Below are positions 1-8,573 of a stretch of 64,000 nt of DNA, piece after piece. The stretch is from Lachnospira rogosae (GTDB taxonomy: Bacteria > Bacillota > Clostridia > Lachnospirales > Lachnospiraceae), in assembly GCF_040096455.1 (NCBI RefSeq), contig NZ_JBBMER010000006.1, positions 138,841 through 202,840 of the forward strand, given 5' to 3'. The stretch's first letter is position 1. Every line of letters begins with the position of its first letter. The notes below the pieces were generated by a model. That model saw nothing but the letters and a program-made list of their open reading frames with translations. It searched no databases and was not told where the DNA came from. A program made the position numbers and the translations under genes.

Positions 1-1
1 G

Positions 2-1207
2 TTATTTGCTGGAGAACCAAGAACAGCTATAACATCATTTATTATACAGAGGGTTATAGCACTTGTGGGAGTAACAATTATTGTTCTTTTAGTAATAGCA
101 GTGATATCATTGATGCTTTCCAGAAAAATTGCTAATGCTTTAGTGACAGTCAACAGATTATTTGTTTCCCTGTCTAATGGTGATTTAACTATGAAGGTTG
201 ATCCTAATATGTTAAAGCGTAATGATGAGATTGGAGAGATGGCGGGTTCTGTACAGGCACTTATCAGCAAACTTAATGGTATTGTGACAGGACTTACAGA
301 ATCAGCAGATCAGTTATATAAGTCTGGAGATGAGATGGCGGCTACAGCGAGCCAGTCAAGTAAGGCTACAGAAGAAATATCAAGTGCAGTTGAAGATATA
401 TCAAAAGGAGCTGTGTCGCAGGCAGAGGAAATCCAGAATGCTTCATCATATATTGCTAATATGGGCAAGCTTATTGAGGATATTGTTGAGAAGGTATCTA
501 ATCTTACACAGGCGGCTAATGTTATGGGTAACGCAGGTGATACTTCAATGAATACTATGGTTGAGTTATCTGAGTCTAATGACCATACTACAGAAGCAGT
601 TAATAAGATTGCAGATCAGATTGAGCTTACTAATGAATCGGTTGGCAAGATTGGAGAAGCAGCTGCATTCATTACTAATATAGCAGACCAGACAAGTCTT
701 TTAGCACTAAATGCTTCAATCGAATCAGCAAGGGCTGGTGAAGCGGGAAAAGGATTTGCAGTTGTTGCATCTGAGATACAGAAGCTTGCATCACAGTCAG
801 ATGAAGCGGCTGGTGAGATTAAGCAGATAATTGAAAATCTTAAGCAGGAATCAGAAAAGACTGTTGAAGAGATGAATTCTACAAAGCTTCTTATTAATGA
901 GCAGGTCGTTAAGCTTAATGCGACAAGGGACAGTTTTGTTGATGTTAGTGATGGCATTAATGTATCAAGACAGGAGACAGCAGCAATTGAGGTTAATGTA
1001 GGTTCCTGTGATGACGCAAGACAACAGGTTAATGACGTAATAGCTAATCTTTCTGCTATTTCTGAACAGAATGCTGCATCAGCTGAGGAAACAACAGCTT
1101 CAATGCAGGAGCTTACAGCTACAATTAGTATGCTTTCAACAACTGCTAATGATTTGATGAAGATATCAGAGAAGCTTAACTCAGAAATGAAGTTCTTTAA
1201 GATATAG
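2..1207 (+). CDS. Methyl-accepting chemotaxis protein, 3' part
   Basis: Signal-transducing chemoreceptor that would pass ligand signals to CheA/CheW at the inner membrane face. The frame is open from the window edge, so the N-terminus and extracellular sensor are off-window. The GTG at 65 lies inside the transmembrane helix and is not a believable start. About 401 residues are visible: a transmembrane helix (about 19-41), a HAMP linker with a typical NGDLT segment, then a long helical signalling domain. The hairpin tip (IADQTSLLALNASIESARAG) is the strictly conserved CheA/CheW contact region of the family. No C-terminal CheR-docking pentapeptide is seen; the protein ends MKFFKI. It implies the host has a chemotaxis system. 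Confidence 0.95.
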   Translation, partial: LFAGEPRTAITSFIIQRVIALVGVTIIVLLVIAVISLMLSRKIANALVTVNRLFVSLSNGDLTMKVDPNMLKRNDEIGEMAGSVQALISKLNGIVTGLTESADQLYKSGDEMAATASQSSKATEEISSAVEDISKGAVSQAEEIQNASSYIANMGKLIEDIVEKVSNLTQAANVMGNAGDTSMNTMVELSESNDHTTEAVNKIADQIELTNESVGKIGEAAAFITNIADQTSLLALNASIESARAGEAGKGFAVVASEIQKLASQSDEAAGEIKQIIENLKQESEKTVEEMNSTKLLINEQVVKLNATRDSFVDVSDGINVSRQETAAIEVNVGSCDDARQQVNDVIANLSAISEQNAASAEETTASMQELTATISMLSTTANDLMKISEKLNSEMKFFKI

Positions 1208-1257
1208 TACATAAGCAGATATGTGAATTATAATCATCTGTTTAGTGCATAAATAAT

Positions 1258-1325
1258 AAAAAATGCCGCATTAATGTGGATATTCCATAACTTGGAATAT
1301 GTTACACATTAATGCGGTATTTTTT
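1258..1325. terminator. Bidirectional intrinsic terminator
   Basis: An 18-bp stem (1261-1278 with 1305-1322, one G-T wobble) carries an inner hairpin ATATTCCA/TGGAATAT. It is flanked by an A-run on the left and a T-run on the right. It sits between converging genes (receptor on +, DUF4317 gene on -) and can serve both. Confidence 0.9.
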
Positions 1326-1375
1326 ATTATAAGTATTATTGTATACAATAATGCTTATTTTATTGCATAATTAAT

Positions 1376-2551
1376 CTAGTATATATTGTTATTAGTATTT
1401 TCATTGCGGTCAATTACTTCGCCGGTATCAGGATTAACAGAAATTCCATTTACTTCAAGATGTTCATCAATCTGGATAACGAGGCACTGCTTTCCGTCAA
1501 TTACACGGGTTTCTACAAGGTCGGTTTTATCAGGATTGATTTTGATTACAACATCGGGTGTCTTTACTTCAAATTTTCTTGAAGGTGTGATATTGTTAGC
1601 GGCAAGTTTTCCATTTTCTCCAGCAGCCATCTCAAAATGTTCTTCAAAGTCAGCAAGCTTTTCTTCTTTTACGCCGCTTTTTTCAAGAATTTCCTTAACT
1701 TCAGTCTTATCAAGCATTACAGGAGCGCTTGAAACAGCTTTGTGTTCATCAATTATTTCATTGAGGTTGTCGTGAATATTTTTAACAGTTTCATAGTTAC
1801 AATCATCACCAAGTGTTTCAGTTACTAATGTATTGAAGGTTTCTTTCTGTACATTGGCTGGAAGTGGAATTTCACAGCTAAGTACATATGTAAGAAAATT
1901 CTGTTGGAAATCATCTATATCTTTACAGTGATACAGAATTTTTTCATCATCAGAACTCCGATTATTAAAGGCTGGGAAAAGAAATGCTATGTCAGGATTG
2001 TCAACCATATGGCTTTGAACCTGATTGTGGAAAGTCTTATCATTTTCAAAATATCCAAGCCCAGGTTTAGAGAGAGTAACCGGACAGATACAGCATAAAA
2101 TGTAGTTATACACTTCATCAGAAGCGTCTTCCATAGCAATATTATCTGCAGTCATACCCGGAACATCATATGCCTGATTGATTACAAGAATTAAGTAGTT
2201 GCCAGGATAATAATAGTTGGCGATTATTTTATCATATAATTCATTGAGTTTATTCTCGTCTTTTAATTCGCTGTCTCTTAGCTCAAGCAGAAAATCGTGA
2301 GGCTGTTTATCGCCGTAGGCATCAAGAGTAAACTGCATATCAATAAGGTTACGTCCTGGTGTGCCAGAAAGACATTTTTTAAATATATCTATATATTTAT
2401 GGCGTTCTTCCTCAGGAAGATTGAGGAATGTTTCATTAATAGTTGTGACTTTATTCTTCTCACCATCAACATAACATCCGCATAATTTAAGAATTCCACA
2501 GTCTTCTATATTGAATTGTGATTTGATTTCATTAATCTCTTTTCTTGTCAT
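1376..2551 (-). CDS. DUF4317 family protein
   Basis: Protein of 391 residues without signal peptide or membrane helices, so presumably cytoplasmic. I recognise the DUF4317 family from the N-terminus MTRKEINEIKSQF, the GCYVDGEKNK segment and the SGTPGRNL motif. The family is common in Lachnospiraceae and has no known function. The start at 2551 was chosen because GGAGG lies 5-8 bases upstream; the 13 extra upstream codons lack a ribosome binding site. The centre is acidic and the C-terminus ends in an Asn-rich tail. It is a single-gene unit facing the receptor gene across a shared terminator. Confidence 0.8.
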   Translation of the reverse strand: MTRKEINEIKSQFNIEDCGILKLCGCYVDGEKNKVTTINETFLNLPEEERHKYIDIFKKCLSGTPGRNLIDMQFTLDAYGDKQPHDFLLELRDSELKDENKLNELYDKIIANYYYPGNYLILVINQAYDVPGMTADNIAMEDASDEVYNYILCCICPVTLSKPGLGYFENDKTFHNQVQSHMVDNPDIAFLFPAFNNRSSDDEKILYHCKDIDDFQQNFLTYVLSCEIPLPANVQKETFNTLVTETLGDDCNYETVKNIHDNLNEIIDEHKAVSSAPVMLDKTEVKEILEKSGVKEEKLADFEEHFEMAAGENGKLAANNITPSRKFEVKTPDVVIKINPDKTDLVETRVIDGKQCLVIQIDEHLEVNGISVNPDTGEVIDRNENTNNNIY

Positions 2552-2950
2552 ATTAATCCTCCATAAATGCCGGTGTATAGATAACGGCATACTAATTCAG
2601 TGCTTCTTATTGTATCATAATGCATTGAAAAATGTAATTAGTATTAGTTGAAATTTATCTAATTGAATATATAAAAAGTATATAAGTTTTAAAATATATA
2701 TGTACAGTAAAAATATAGTGTGATATACTATAAATATATTAATTTGGTATAGATGTGAATACATTGTATAGTATATTTAATTTACATAGATTTTACATAT
2801 AAGTTCGTTAAACTTTACATAACTACTATAATATAATGTCAGAAATTGCAAAACTATGAAGCAATTTATTGAAATATATCAAGAATGAAGATATTAGATA
2901 GTTGTTTAATGTACAATAGAAAATAATAAGTAACAAAGATAAAGATATAA
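2552..2950. promoter_or_regulatory. AT-rich divergent intergenic region
   Basis: No gene is visible. The region separates the divergently transcribed DUF4317 gene and pfk. It is extremely AT-rich. The best + strand promoter candidate is TTAAAC (2808) with TATAAT (2832), spacer 18, which would give pfk a leader of about 200 nt. The call is weak because several overlapping TATAAT-like hexamers are present. Confidence 0.4.
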
Positions 2951-3047
2951 GTGTAAAAATAAATTTTTACACGCGAGGTTGTGTCTGTGCACACTAGACA
3001 TAAGCTTGATATGTACAAAAATGTGTGCAGGAATGGAGATTAATATG
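2951..3047 (+). repeat. Repeated leader hairpins (modules X and Y) before pfk
   Basis: Module X is a perfect inverted repeat (GTGTAAAAAT, 2-nt loop, ATTTTTACAC; 2951-2972). Module Y (2981-3047) contains TGCACAC/GTGTGCA arms and runs into the ribosome binding site and start context GGAATGGAGATTAATATG. Related X and Y modules precede the genes at 19,809 and 34,128. The shared ending (GCAGGAATGGAGATTA then start codon) and the retained pairing suggest a transcribed leader element. Its function is unknown. Confidence 0.6.
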
Positions 3048-4115
3048 AGAATAGGAATGTTGACAAGCGGTGGTGACTGTCAGGCACTTAATGCCGCTAT
3101 GAGAGGTGTAGCTAAAAGTCTTTACAATAAAGTGGATGATGTTCAGATATATGGTTTTCTTGACGGGTACAGAGGACTTATTAATAATACATATAAGCTT
3201 ATGGATATTAATGATTTTTCAGGGATATTAACTATAGGTGGAACCATACTTGGAACATCAAGAACACCATTTAAGAAGATTAATGAACCTGATGAGAATG
3301 GTAAGGACAAGGTTGAGGCAATGAAGCACACATATAAGGAGTTAGGGCTTGATTGTCTTGTAATATTGGGAGGTAATGGTACACATAAGACAGCCAATCT
3401 TTTATATAAAGAAGGACTTAATGTTGTAACACTTCCTAAGACGATTGATAATGATCTGGTTGGGACAGATGTAAGTTTTGGTTTCCAGTCAGCAGTTGAT
3501 ATAGCAACGAATACCATAGATTGTATACATACAACTGCGGCATCACACAGCCGGGTATTTATAGTTGAACTTATGGGACATAAGACAGGCTGGCTTACAC
3601 TGCATGCGGGCATAGCAGGTGGATCGGATGTAATACTTATACCAGAGATACCATACGATTTAGATAAGGTTGTAGAAGCAATTAATAAAAGAATTAATGA
3701 TAAAAAGCATTTTACAATTCTTGCAGTTGCAGAAGGTATAATATCCAAAGAGGAAATGTTATATAGTAAGAAAGAACTTAAAGAAGTAAGAAAGAAGGAG
3801 CATTATCCATCAGCAGCATACAGAATTGGTGCAGGTATTATGGATAGAACAGGTCAGGAAGTAAGGGTTACTGTACCAGGTCATGTACAAAGAGGTGGAA
3901 GCCCTTGTGCTTATGACAGGGTATTAGCTTCAAGGTTAGGAGCTAAAGCAGCAGAACTTATAATAAATAAAGAATATGGATATATGGTATGTGTCCGCAA
4001 TAATCAGATAGATAAGATTGAATTAAATAAAGTTGCGGGCAGATTAAAGACTGTAGATCCACAGGCGGGAATAATTACAGAAGCAAAGGCGATGGGAATA
4101 TGTTTTGGAGACTAG
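3045..4115 (+). CDS. pfkA: 6-phosphofructokinase
   Basis: Phosphorylates fructose 6-phosphate to fructose 1,6-bisphosphate, the committed glycolytic step, in the cytosol. It has 356 residues with the start at 3045 behind GGAGAT; the upstream extension is leader sequence. Visible sites are the N-terminal TSGGDCQALNA loop, GGNGT (109-113) and the catalytic PKTIDND (131-137). Gly at the position equivalent to E. coli Gly104, together with Lys at the Gly124 position, matches family members known to use ATP (PPi enzymes carry Asp there). This is a sequence-rule inference. The usual Asp/Glu before that Gly is Asn111, and MGR is MGH. Ppk1 follows 29 bp downstream. Confidence 0.92.
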   Translation: MRIGMLTSGGDCQALNAAMRGVAKSLYNKVDDVQIYGFLDGYRGLINNTYKLMDINDFSGILTIGGTILGTSRTPFKKINEPDENGKDKVEAMKHTYKELGLDCLVILGGNGTHKTANLLYKEGLNVVTLPKTIDNDLVGTDVSFGFQSAVDIATNTIDCIHTTAASHSRVFIVELMGHKTGWLTLHAGIAGGSDVILIPEIPYDLDKVVEAINKRINDKKHFTILAVAEGIISKEEMLYSKKELKEVRKKEHYPSAAYRIGAGIMDRTGQEVRVTVPGHVQRGGSPCAYDRVLASRLGAKAAELIINKEYGYMVCVRNNQIDKIELNKVAGRLKTVDPQAGIITEAKAMGICFGD

Positions 4116-4144
4116 GATTTTGGAAGAAAGATAAAGAGGCTCAT

Positions 4145-6463
4145 ATGACTATTAATAATGATAACAATAAAGAAGTTAATAATAAGAAGAATATCAGTGA
4201 TAATAAAGAGATGAATCAACCAGAGTTTAAAGAGATTAATTCAGATAACGCATATATTAATAAAGATGTATATCAGGCAGAGGTTAAGAATAATACTTCA
4301 GCCGATGAGGTTAAGAGTAATGTTTTAGTTGGTGAGATAAATGGCAGTGCTTTATTCGGAGATATTAAGAGCAACGCTTCAGGTGCTGATGTACCAAAGC
4401 CATATTTTGCTAACCGAGAGTTGTCTTGGCTTAAGTTCAATGAGAGAGTAATTGATGAGGCTGCGGATTTAAAAGTGCCTTTATGTGAGAGATTAACATT
4501 TGTATCTATATTTAATAGTAATCTTGATGAATTCTATATGGTAAGAGTTGGTTCATTATATGACCAGATGTTGCTTGCTAAGGGAAATAAGCACGATAAG
4601 AATGCAGGATTTGATAATAAGACACTTATGACAGCAAGAGAGCAGCTTGATGCTGTCTTTAGTGAGACAAGGGAATTACTGCATAAGAAAGATAAGATAT
4701 ATCAGCAGCTTATGTATAGATTTGAGGAGCAGGGAGTAAAGCTTATAAGTTTTAATGATGTTGAATATTCTGATGCTGTATATTTAGAGGAATATTTTAA
4801 TAATTCAATTCTTCCTATATTATCACCACAGGTTATAAGCAAGAAGAATCCATTTCCATTTCTTAAGAATAAAGAAATATATGCAGTGGCACTTCTTGGT
4901 TCAAAGAACAATGACAAGATAGGCGTTGTTCCGTGCAGTAATGGTGTATTTGACAGACTTATTCCAATACCATCAGACAGTCATAAGTATATGCTTATTG
5001 AAGAACTTATACTGCATTTTCTTCCAAAGATATTTAAGAAATATAGTGTTAAGAGTAAGTCTTTGATTAGAATTATAAGAAATGCAGATATAGATATGGA
5101 CGAAGCATTCTATGATGAAGAGATGGATTACAGGGATACTATGGAACAGCTTATTAAGGAAAGAAGGAAGCTGTGTCCTGTAAAGCTTGAATATTCAAGA
5201 GTGCTTGATGATAAAGTAATATCTGCTTTATGTAAGGAACTTAAGCTTGATAAGAAGCAGGTATTTTATTCTGAGTCACCTCTTGAGATGTCATTTATAT
5301 CAAAGATACAGGATGACTTAAGAAGCAGGAGAGAGTTGTTCTATGAAAGACGCGTACCACAGAATTCAAGTAATATTGATATTAAGCAGCCGCTTATAGA
5401 CCAGCTTGCAAAGAAGGATTTATTGCTCAGTTATCCATATGAGAGTATGCATCCATTAATAAGGCTTCTTAATGAAGCAGGAGGTGATGACAGGGTTCTG
5501 TCAATTAAGATGACATTATACCGTGTTGCCAAGAATTCGCAGATAGTAGAGGCACTTATTGATGCGGCTGAGAATGGCAAGGAGGTTGTTGTACTTGTTG
5601 AACTGAGGGCAAGATTTGATGAGGAGAATAATATTGAATGGTCACGCAGGCTTGAAGAAGCAGGATGTAAGATTATATACGGAATAGACCATATCAAGGT
5701 TCATTCAAAGCTTTGTCTTATAACATATAAAGACGGAGAAGATTTTCGTTATATAACACATATTGGAACAGGTAATTTTAACGAAAAAACTGCCAAATTA
5801 TATACAGATCTTGCTTTATTTACTTCAAGTGAAGCTATTGCCAAGGAGACAGCAGATGTATTCAATAATCTCGGACTTGGAGATGTTGTTGACAATACAG
5901 AGCATTTGCTCGTTGCACCTAAGTGCTTACAGAATAAAATCCTTTCATTAATTGATGAGCAGATTGCTATTGCAAAAGAAGGAAAGGAAGCTTATATAGG
6001 AATAAAGATTAATTCGCTCACAGATAAGGTTATAATAGAGAAGCTTGTTGAGGCATCTATGAGCGGGGTAAAGATTGATATGATTATAAGAGGGATTAGC
6101 TGTATGGTTGCAGGAATAACCGGATATACAGATAACATTACAATCACAAGTATTGTTGGTAGATTTCTTGAGCACTCAAGAATATATATATTCGGAAAGG
6201 GTGCAGATATGAAGATGTATATTTCCTCAGCAGATTTTATGACACGTAATACTCTTAAGAGGGTCGAAGTTGCTGGACCGGTATATGATGAAAGTATTAA
6301 AGAGCGTATATTACATATGTTTAATATAATGCTTAAAGATAATGTTAAAGCAAGAATTATGGGAAGTGACGGCAACTATTACCATAAAGGTATTAAAGAA
6401 GGTGAAGAGTCGATTAACTCACAGGAATACTTTTATGATGAAGCGATAAAGGCATCAAGGTAA
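4145..6463 (+). CDS. ppk1: Polyphosphate kinase 1
   Basis: Reversibly transfers the ATP gamma-phosphate to inorganic polyphosphate chains. It has 772 residues from ATG 4145, preceded by AAAGAGG; an alternative start at 4100 would overlap pfk. The first 85 or so residues are Asn/Lys-rich, low-complexity and not part of the family core, which begins at the YFANRELSWLKFNERV motif. Both family histidines are present: the autophosphorylated one in IKVHSK (His520) and the second in FLEHSR (His677). HIGTGNFNEKTAKLYTD is also intact. Operonic placement behind phosphofructokinase links an ATP-handling glycolytic step with phosphate/energy storage. Confidence 0.95.
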   Translation: MTINNDNNKEVNNKKNISDNKEMNQPEFKEINSDNAYINKDVYQAEVKNNTSADEVKSNVLVGEINGSALFGDIKSNASGADVPKPYFANRELSWLKFNERVIDEAADLKVPLCERLTFVSIFNSNLDEFYMVRVGSLYDQMLLAKGNKHDKNAGFDNKTLMTAREQLDAVFSETRELLHKKDKIYQQLMYRFEEQGVKLISFNDVEYSDAVYLEEYFNNSILPILSPQVISKKNPFPFLKNKEIYAVALLGSKNNDKIGVVPCSNGVFDRLIPIPSDSHKYMLIEELILHFLPKIFKKYSVKSKSLIRIIRNADIDMDEAFYDEEMDYRDTMEQLIKERRKLCPVKLEYSRVLDDKVISALCKELKLDKKQVFYSESPLEMSFISKIQDDLRSRRELFYERRVPQNSSNIDIKQPLIDQLAKKDLLLSYPYESMHPLIRLLNEAGGDDRVLSIKMTLYRVAKNSQIVEALIDAAENGKEVVVLVELRARFDEENNIEWSRRLEEAGCKIIYGIDHIKVHSKLCLITYKDGEDFRYITHIGTGNFNEKTAKLYTDLALFTSSEAIAKETADVFNNLGLGDVVDNTEHLLVAPKCLQNKILSLIDEQIAIAKEGKEAYIGIKINSLTDKVIIEKLVEASMSGVKIDMIIRGISCMVAGITGYTDNITITSIVGRFLEHSRIYIFGKGADMKMYISSADFMTRNTLKRVEVAGPVYDESIKERILHMFNIMLKDNVKARIMGSDGNYYHKGIKEGEESINSQEYFYDEAIKASR

Positions 6464-6653
6464 TATGTGAGATTAATCAATAAAGAATATATAAAGTTAT
6501 TAAGTTTTTCAATTTTTCGTATTAAGACTTGCTGTAATGCTTGAATTTGCTTATATGAATACTGTATAATGTGCGTGGTAAGATAGTTTAATAATTAACA
6601 ATTTCTAACAAACGGACTGTTAGGATAAAATCAGGCATGGAGGATTGACAGTA

Positions 6654-7214
6654 ATGAAGCCGGGTAAGTTTTTTCATAATTTTTTTGGACATTTGCATAC
6701 TATTAATACGCATAAGTTAGAGGTTATGAAGAATTGTTTTCGTGTGGGTCTGTATAAGCAGGGACTATTGCACGACTTATCCAAATATAGCTTTTCAGAG
6801 TTTATTCCAGGTGTAAAGTATTATCAGGATGGTAACAGAAGTCCGAATAATGCACAGAGGGAAGCAGAGGGCTGTTCAACAGCGTGGCTTCATCATAAAG
6901 GAAGGAATAAGCACCACTATGAATACTGGATAGATTATCCAGCTAAAGGTGGTGATGGAAGTCTTATAGGAATGGAAATGCCTGTTAATTATGTTATTGA
7001 AATGTTTTGTGACAGGGTAGCTGCAAGTAAGATATATAATAAAGATAAGTATACAGATGCAGATTCTTTGAATTATTTTAAGAGAGGAATGGATCATTAC
7101 ATAATTAATCCTAATACTAAGAAATTATTGTATTCATTACTTGTTATGTTGTCAGAGAAAGGTGAAGATTATACATTTGCTTATATTAGAAGGAATATAC
7201 TGCATAATGAATAA
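6654..7214 (+). CDS. DUF5662 family protein
   Basis: Protein of 186 residues, no signal peptide, probably cytoplasmic. It matches the DUF5662 family as I know it: an N-terminal HKLEVMKNCFRVGLYKQGL stretch, then LLHDLSKYS, then a histidine-rich WLHHKGRNKHHYEYW. The conserved HDxSK and HHKGRNKHH motifs look like a metal-dependent HD-type phosphohydrolase fold, but this is inference. ATG 6654 was chosen because GGAGG (6639-6643) is 10 bp upstream; the TTG at 6645 would be too close. It is separated by 190 bp from ppk1 and 58 bp from the alarmone synthetase. Confidence 0.75.
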   Translation: MKPGKFFHNFFGHLHTINTHKLEVMKNCFRVGLYKQGLLHDLSKYSFSEFIPGVKYYQDGNRSPNNAQREAEGCSTAWLHHKGRNKHHYEYWIDYPAKGGDGSLIGMEMPVNYVIEMFCDRVAASKIYNKDKYTDADSLNYFKRGMDHYIINPNTKKLLYSLLVMLSEKGEDYTFAYIRRNILHNE

Positions 7215-7272
7215 TTGTGCTGTTGATAAAGCATTTTACAAGCGAATAGCAGGAAGGAACTTATAATAACTA

Positions 7273-8061
7273 ATGGGTATTGAAGATTTTTTAAAACAGG
7301 AAGAACAGAGATTTATACGAGAAAATCTTATGTCAGATGAAGTTTTTGATTTTATAAGAGAGAATACAATGCCATTTAATGAACTTATGGCTTATTACAG
7401 ATGTGCAATTATGGAAGTTGAGACTAAGTTCAAGGTTCTTAATGAGCAGTTTTCTTTACAGTATGACCGTAATCCTATAGAGACTATTAAGACAAGAATA
7501 AAGTCAACAGAAGGAATTATCAAGAAAGCTAACAAGAAGAATATTCCATTTACAATGGAATCTATTGAGCAGAATATAAGGGATATTGCAGGAATAAGAG
7601 TAATATGCTCATTTACAGAGGACATATATATGCTTGCTGATTGTCTTTTACAGCAGGACGATATAATACTTATCGAGAAAAAGGACTATATCAAGAATCC
7701 TAAAGAGAGTGGTTATAGAAGTCTTCATCTTATCATTGAGATACCGATATTCTTACAGAATGAGAAACGAAGAATGAAGGTTGAAGTTCAGCTTAGGACT
7801 ATTGCTATGGATTTTTGGGCAAGTGTTGAGCATAAGCTAAGATATAAGAAGAATATTCCAGACAGCGAAGCTGAAATACTTGCATTGGAATTATCAGATT
7901 GTGCTAACCAGCTTGCACAGTTAGATGATAAAATGGAACAGATTAAGAAACGGATTGTTGAGGCTGAGAAAGAATCAGCACCTAAGGGTGACAGGAAAAG
8001 ACCTCTGCCAACAATTGGTGGGATGTTGATTAAGAATAGGATTAATGGATTAATTAAATAA
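7273..8061 (+). CDS. Small alarmone (ppGpp) synthetase, RelA/SpoT synthetase domain
   Basis: Transfers pyrophosphate from ATP to GDP/GTP to make (p)ppGpp. It has 262 residues and contains only the synthetase domain, with no HD hydrolase, TGS or ACT, so it belongs to the YjbM/YwaC (SAS) group. Diagnostic segments are RNPIETIKTRIKS, IAGIRVICSF, KDYIKNPKESGYRSLH and VEVQLRTIAMDFWASVEHKL. The C-terminal helix after residue 205 is lysine-rich. AGGAAGG lies 15 bp before ATG, rather far. A paralogue with the same layout is at 40,092, so the window holds two synthetases. Confidence 0.93.
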   Translation: MGIEDFLKQEEQRFIRENLMSDEVFDFIRENTMPFNELMAYYRCAIMEVETKFKVLNEQFSLQYDRNPIETIKTRIKSTEGIIKKANKKNIPFTMESIEQNIRDIAGIRVICSFTEDIYMLADCLLQQDDIILIEKKDYIKNPKESGYRSLHLIIEIPIFLQNEKRRMKVEVQLRTIAMDFWASVEHKLRYKKNIPDSEAEILALELSDCANQLAQLDDKMEQIKKRIVEAEKESAPKGDRKRPLPTIGGMLIKNRINGLIK

Positions 8062-8115
8062 CTTGTTTAAAGAAAGCGTGGCTTCAAAAGCTGTTTGTTT
8101 AGGAGAAAAAAGAAA

Positions 8116-8451
8116 ATGAATAAATTAATATTATTTTATGGTACTCCTGATAAAATAGTTGTACCAACTTATGGTAAGGGTGAAGAAAAGCACGATTATG
8201 GACAGGGATTTTATCTGACTGATAGTATTGATCTGGCAAAAGAATTTGTAAGAGATAATATTGATATAGATATTCTAGAAGAATTACTTTTGCTTGGAGG
8301 TCTTGGTATTCAATATTGTATTAAATCTGAATTAGCGTATTCAAAATATTATTTGAATGATGTAGTAGAAAATCAAGGGAAACTATTTGACTTTGTAGCT
8401 CAGAATTTTCCTAATATGGATACAGAAGATTTTATTAATGTTTATATATAA
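8116..8451 (+). CDS. Short DUF3990 family protein
   Basis: Protein of 111 residues starting at ATG 8116 behind AGGAG. The N-terminus (LILFYGTPDKIVVPTYGKG, then HDYGQGFYLT) is characteristic of DUF3990, which to my knowledge has an ADP-ribosyltransferase-like fold. The C-terminus (LGGLGIQYCIKSELAYS) corresponds to the usual family end. The region between, normally several dozen residues longer, appears missing after DLAKEFV, so this may be an internally deleted and perhaps inactive member. It follows the alarmone synthetase by 54 bp and is probably cotranscribed. Confidence 0.7.
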   Translation: MNKLILFYGTPDKIVVPTYGKGEEKHDYGQGFYLTDSIDLAKEFVRDNIDIDILEELLLLGGLGIQYCIKSELAYSKYYLNDVVENQGKLFDFVAQNFPNMDTEDFINVYI

Positions 8452-8452
8452 A

Positions 8453-8500
8453 AAATACCGACCTTTAATTATTAATTTTAATAATTAGAGGTCGGTATTT
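8453..8500. terminator. Bidirectional intrinsic terminator
   Basis: A stem of about 20 bp (AAATACCGACCT...AGGTCGGTATTT) with an AT loop and A/T tracts on both sides. It lies between the DUF3990 gene (+) and the EAL gene (-). Confidence 0.9.
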
Positions 8501-8573
8501 GATTACAATCCATTTTATTGGAATTTAGTACCGATTATAATATTATATAAGTATGTCACTGATAAGTAAGATA

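Noticed and set aside
616..1212. 198-residue open frame antisense to the chemoreceptor
   Set aside because: Shadow of a strongly conserved coding frame with typical Ser/Leu-rich antisense composition.
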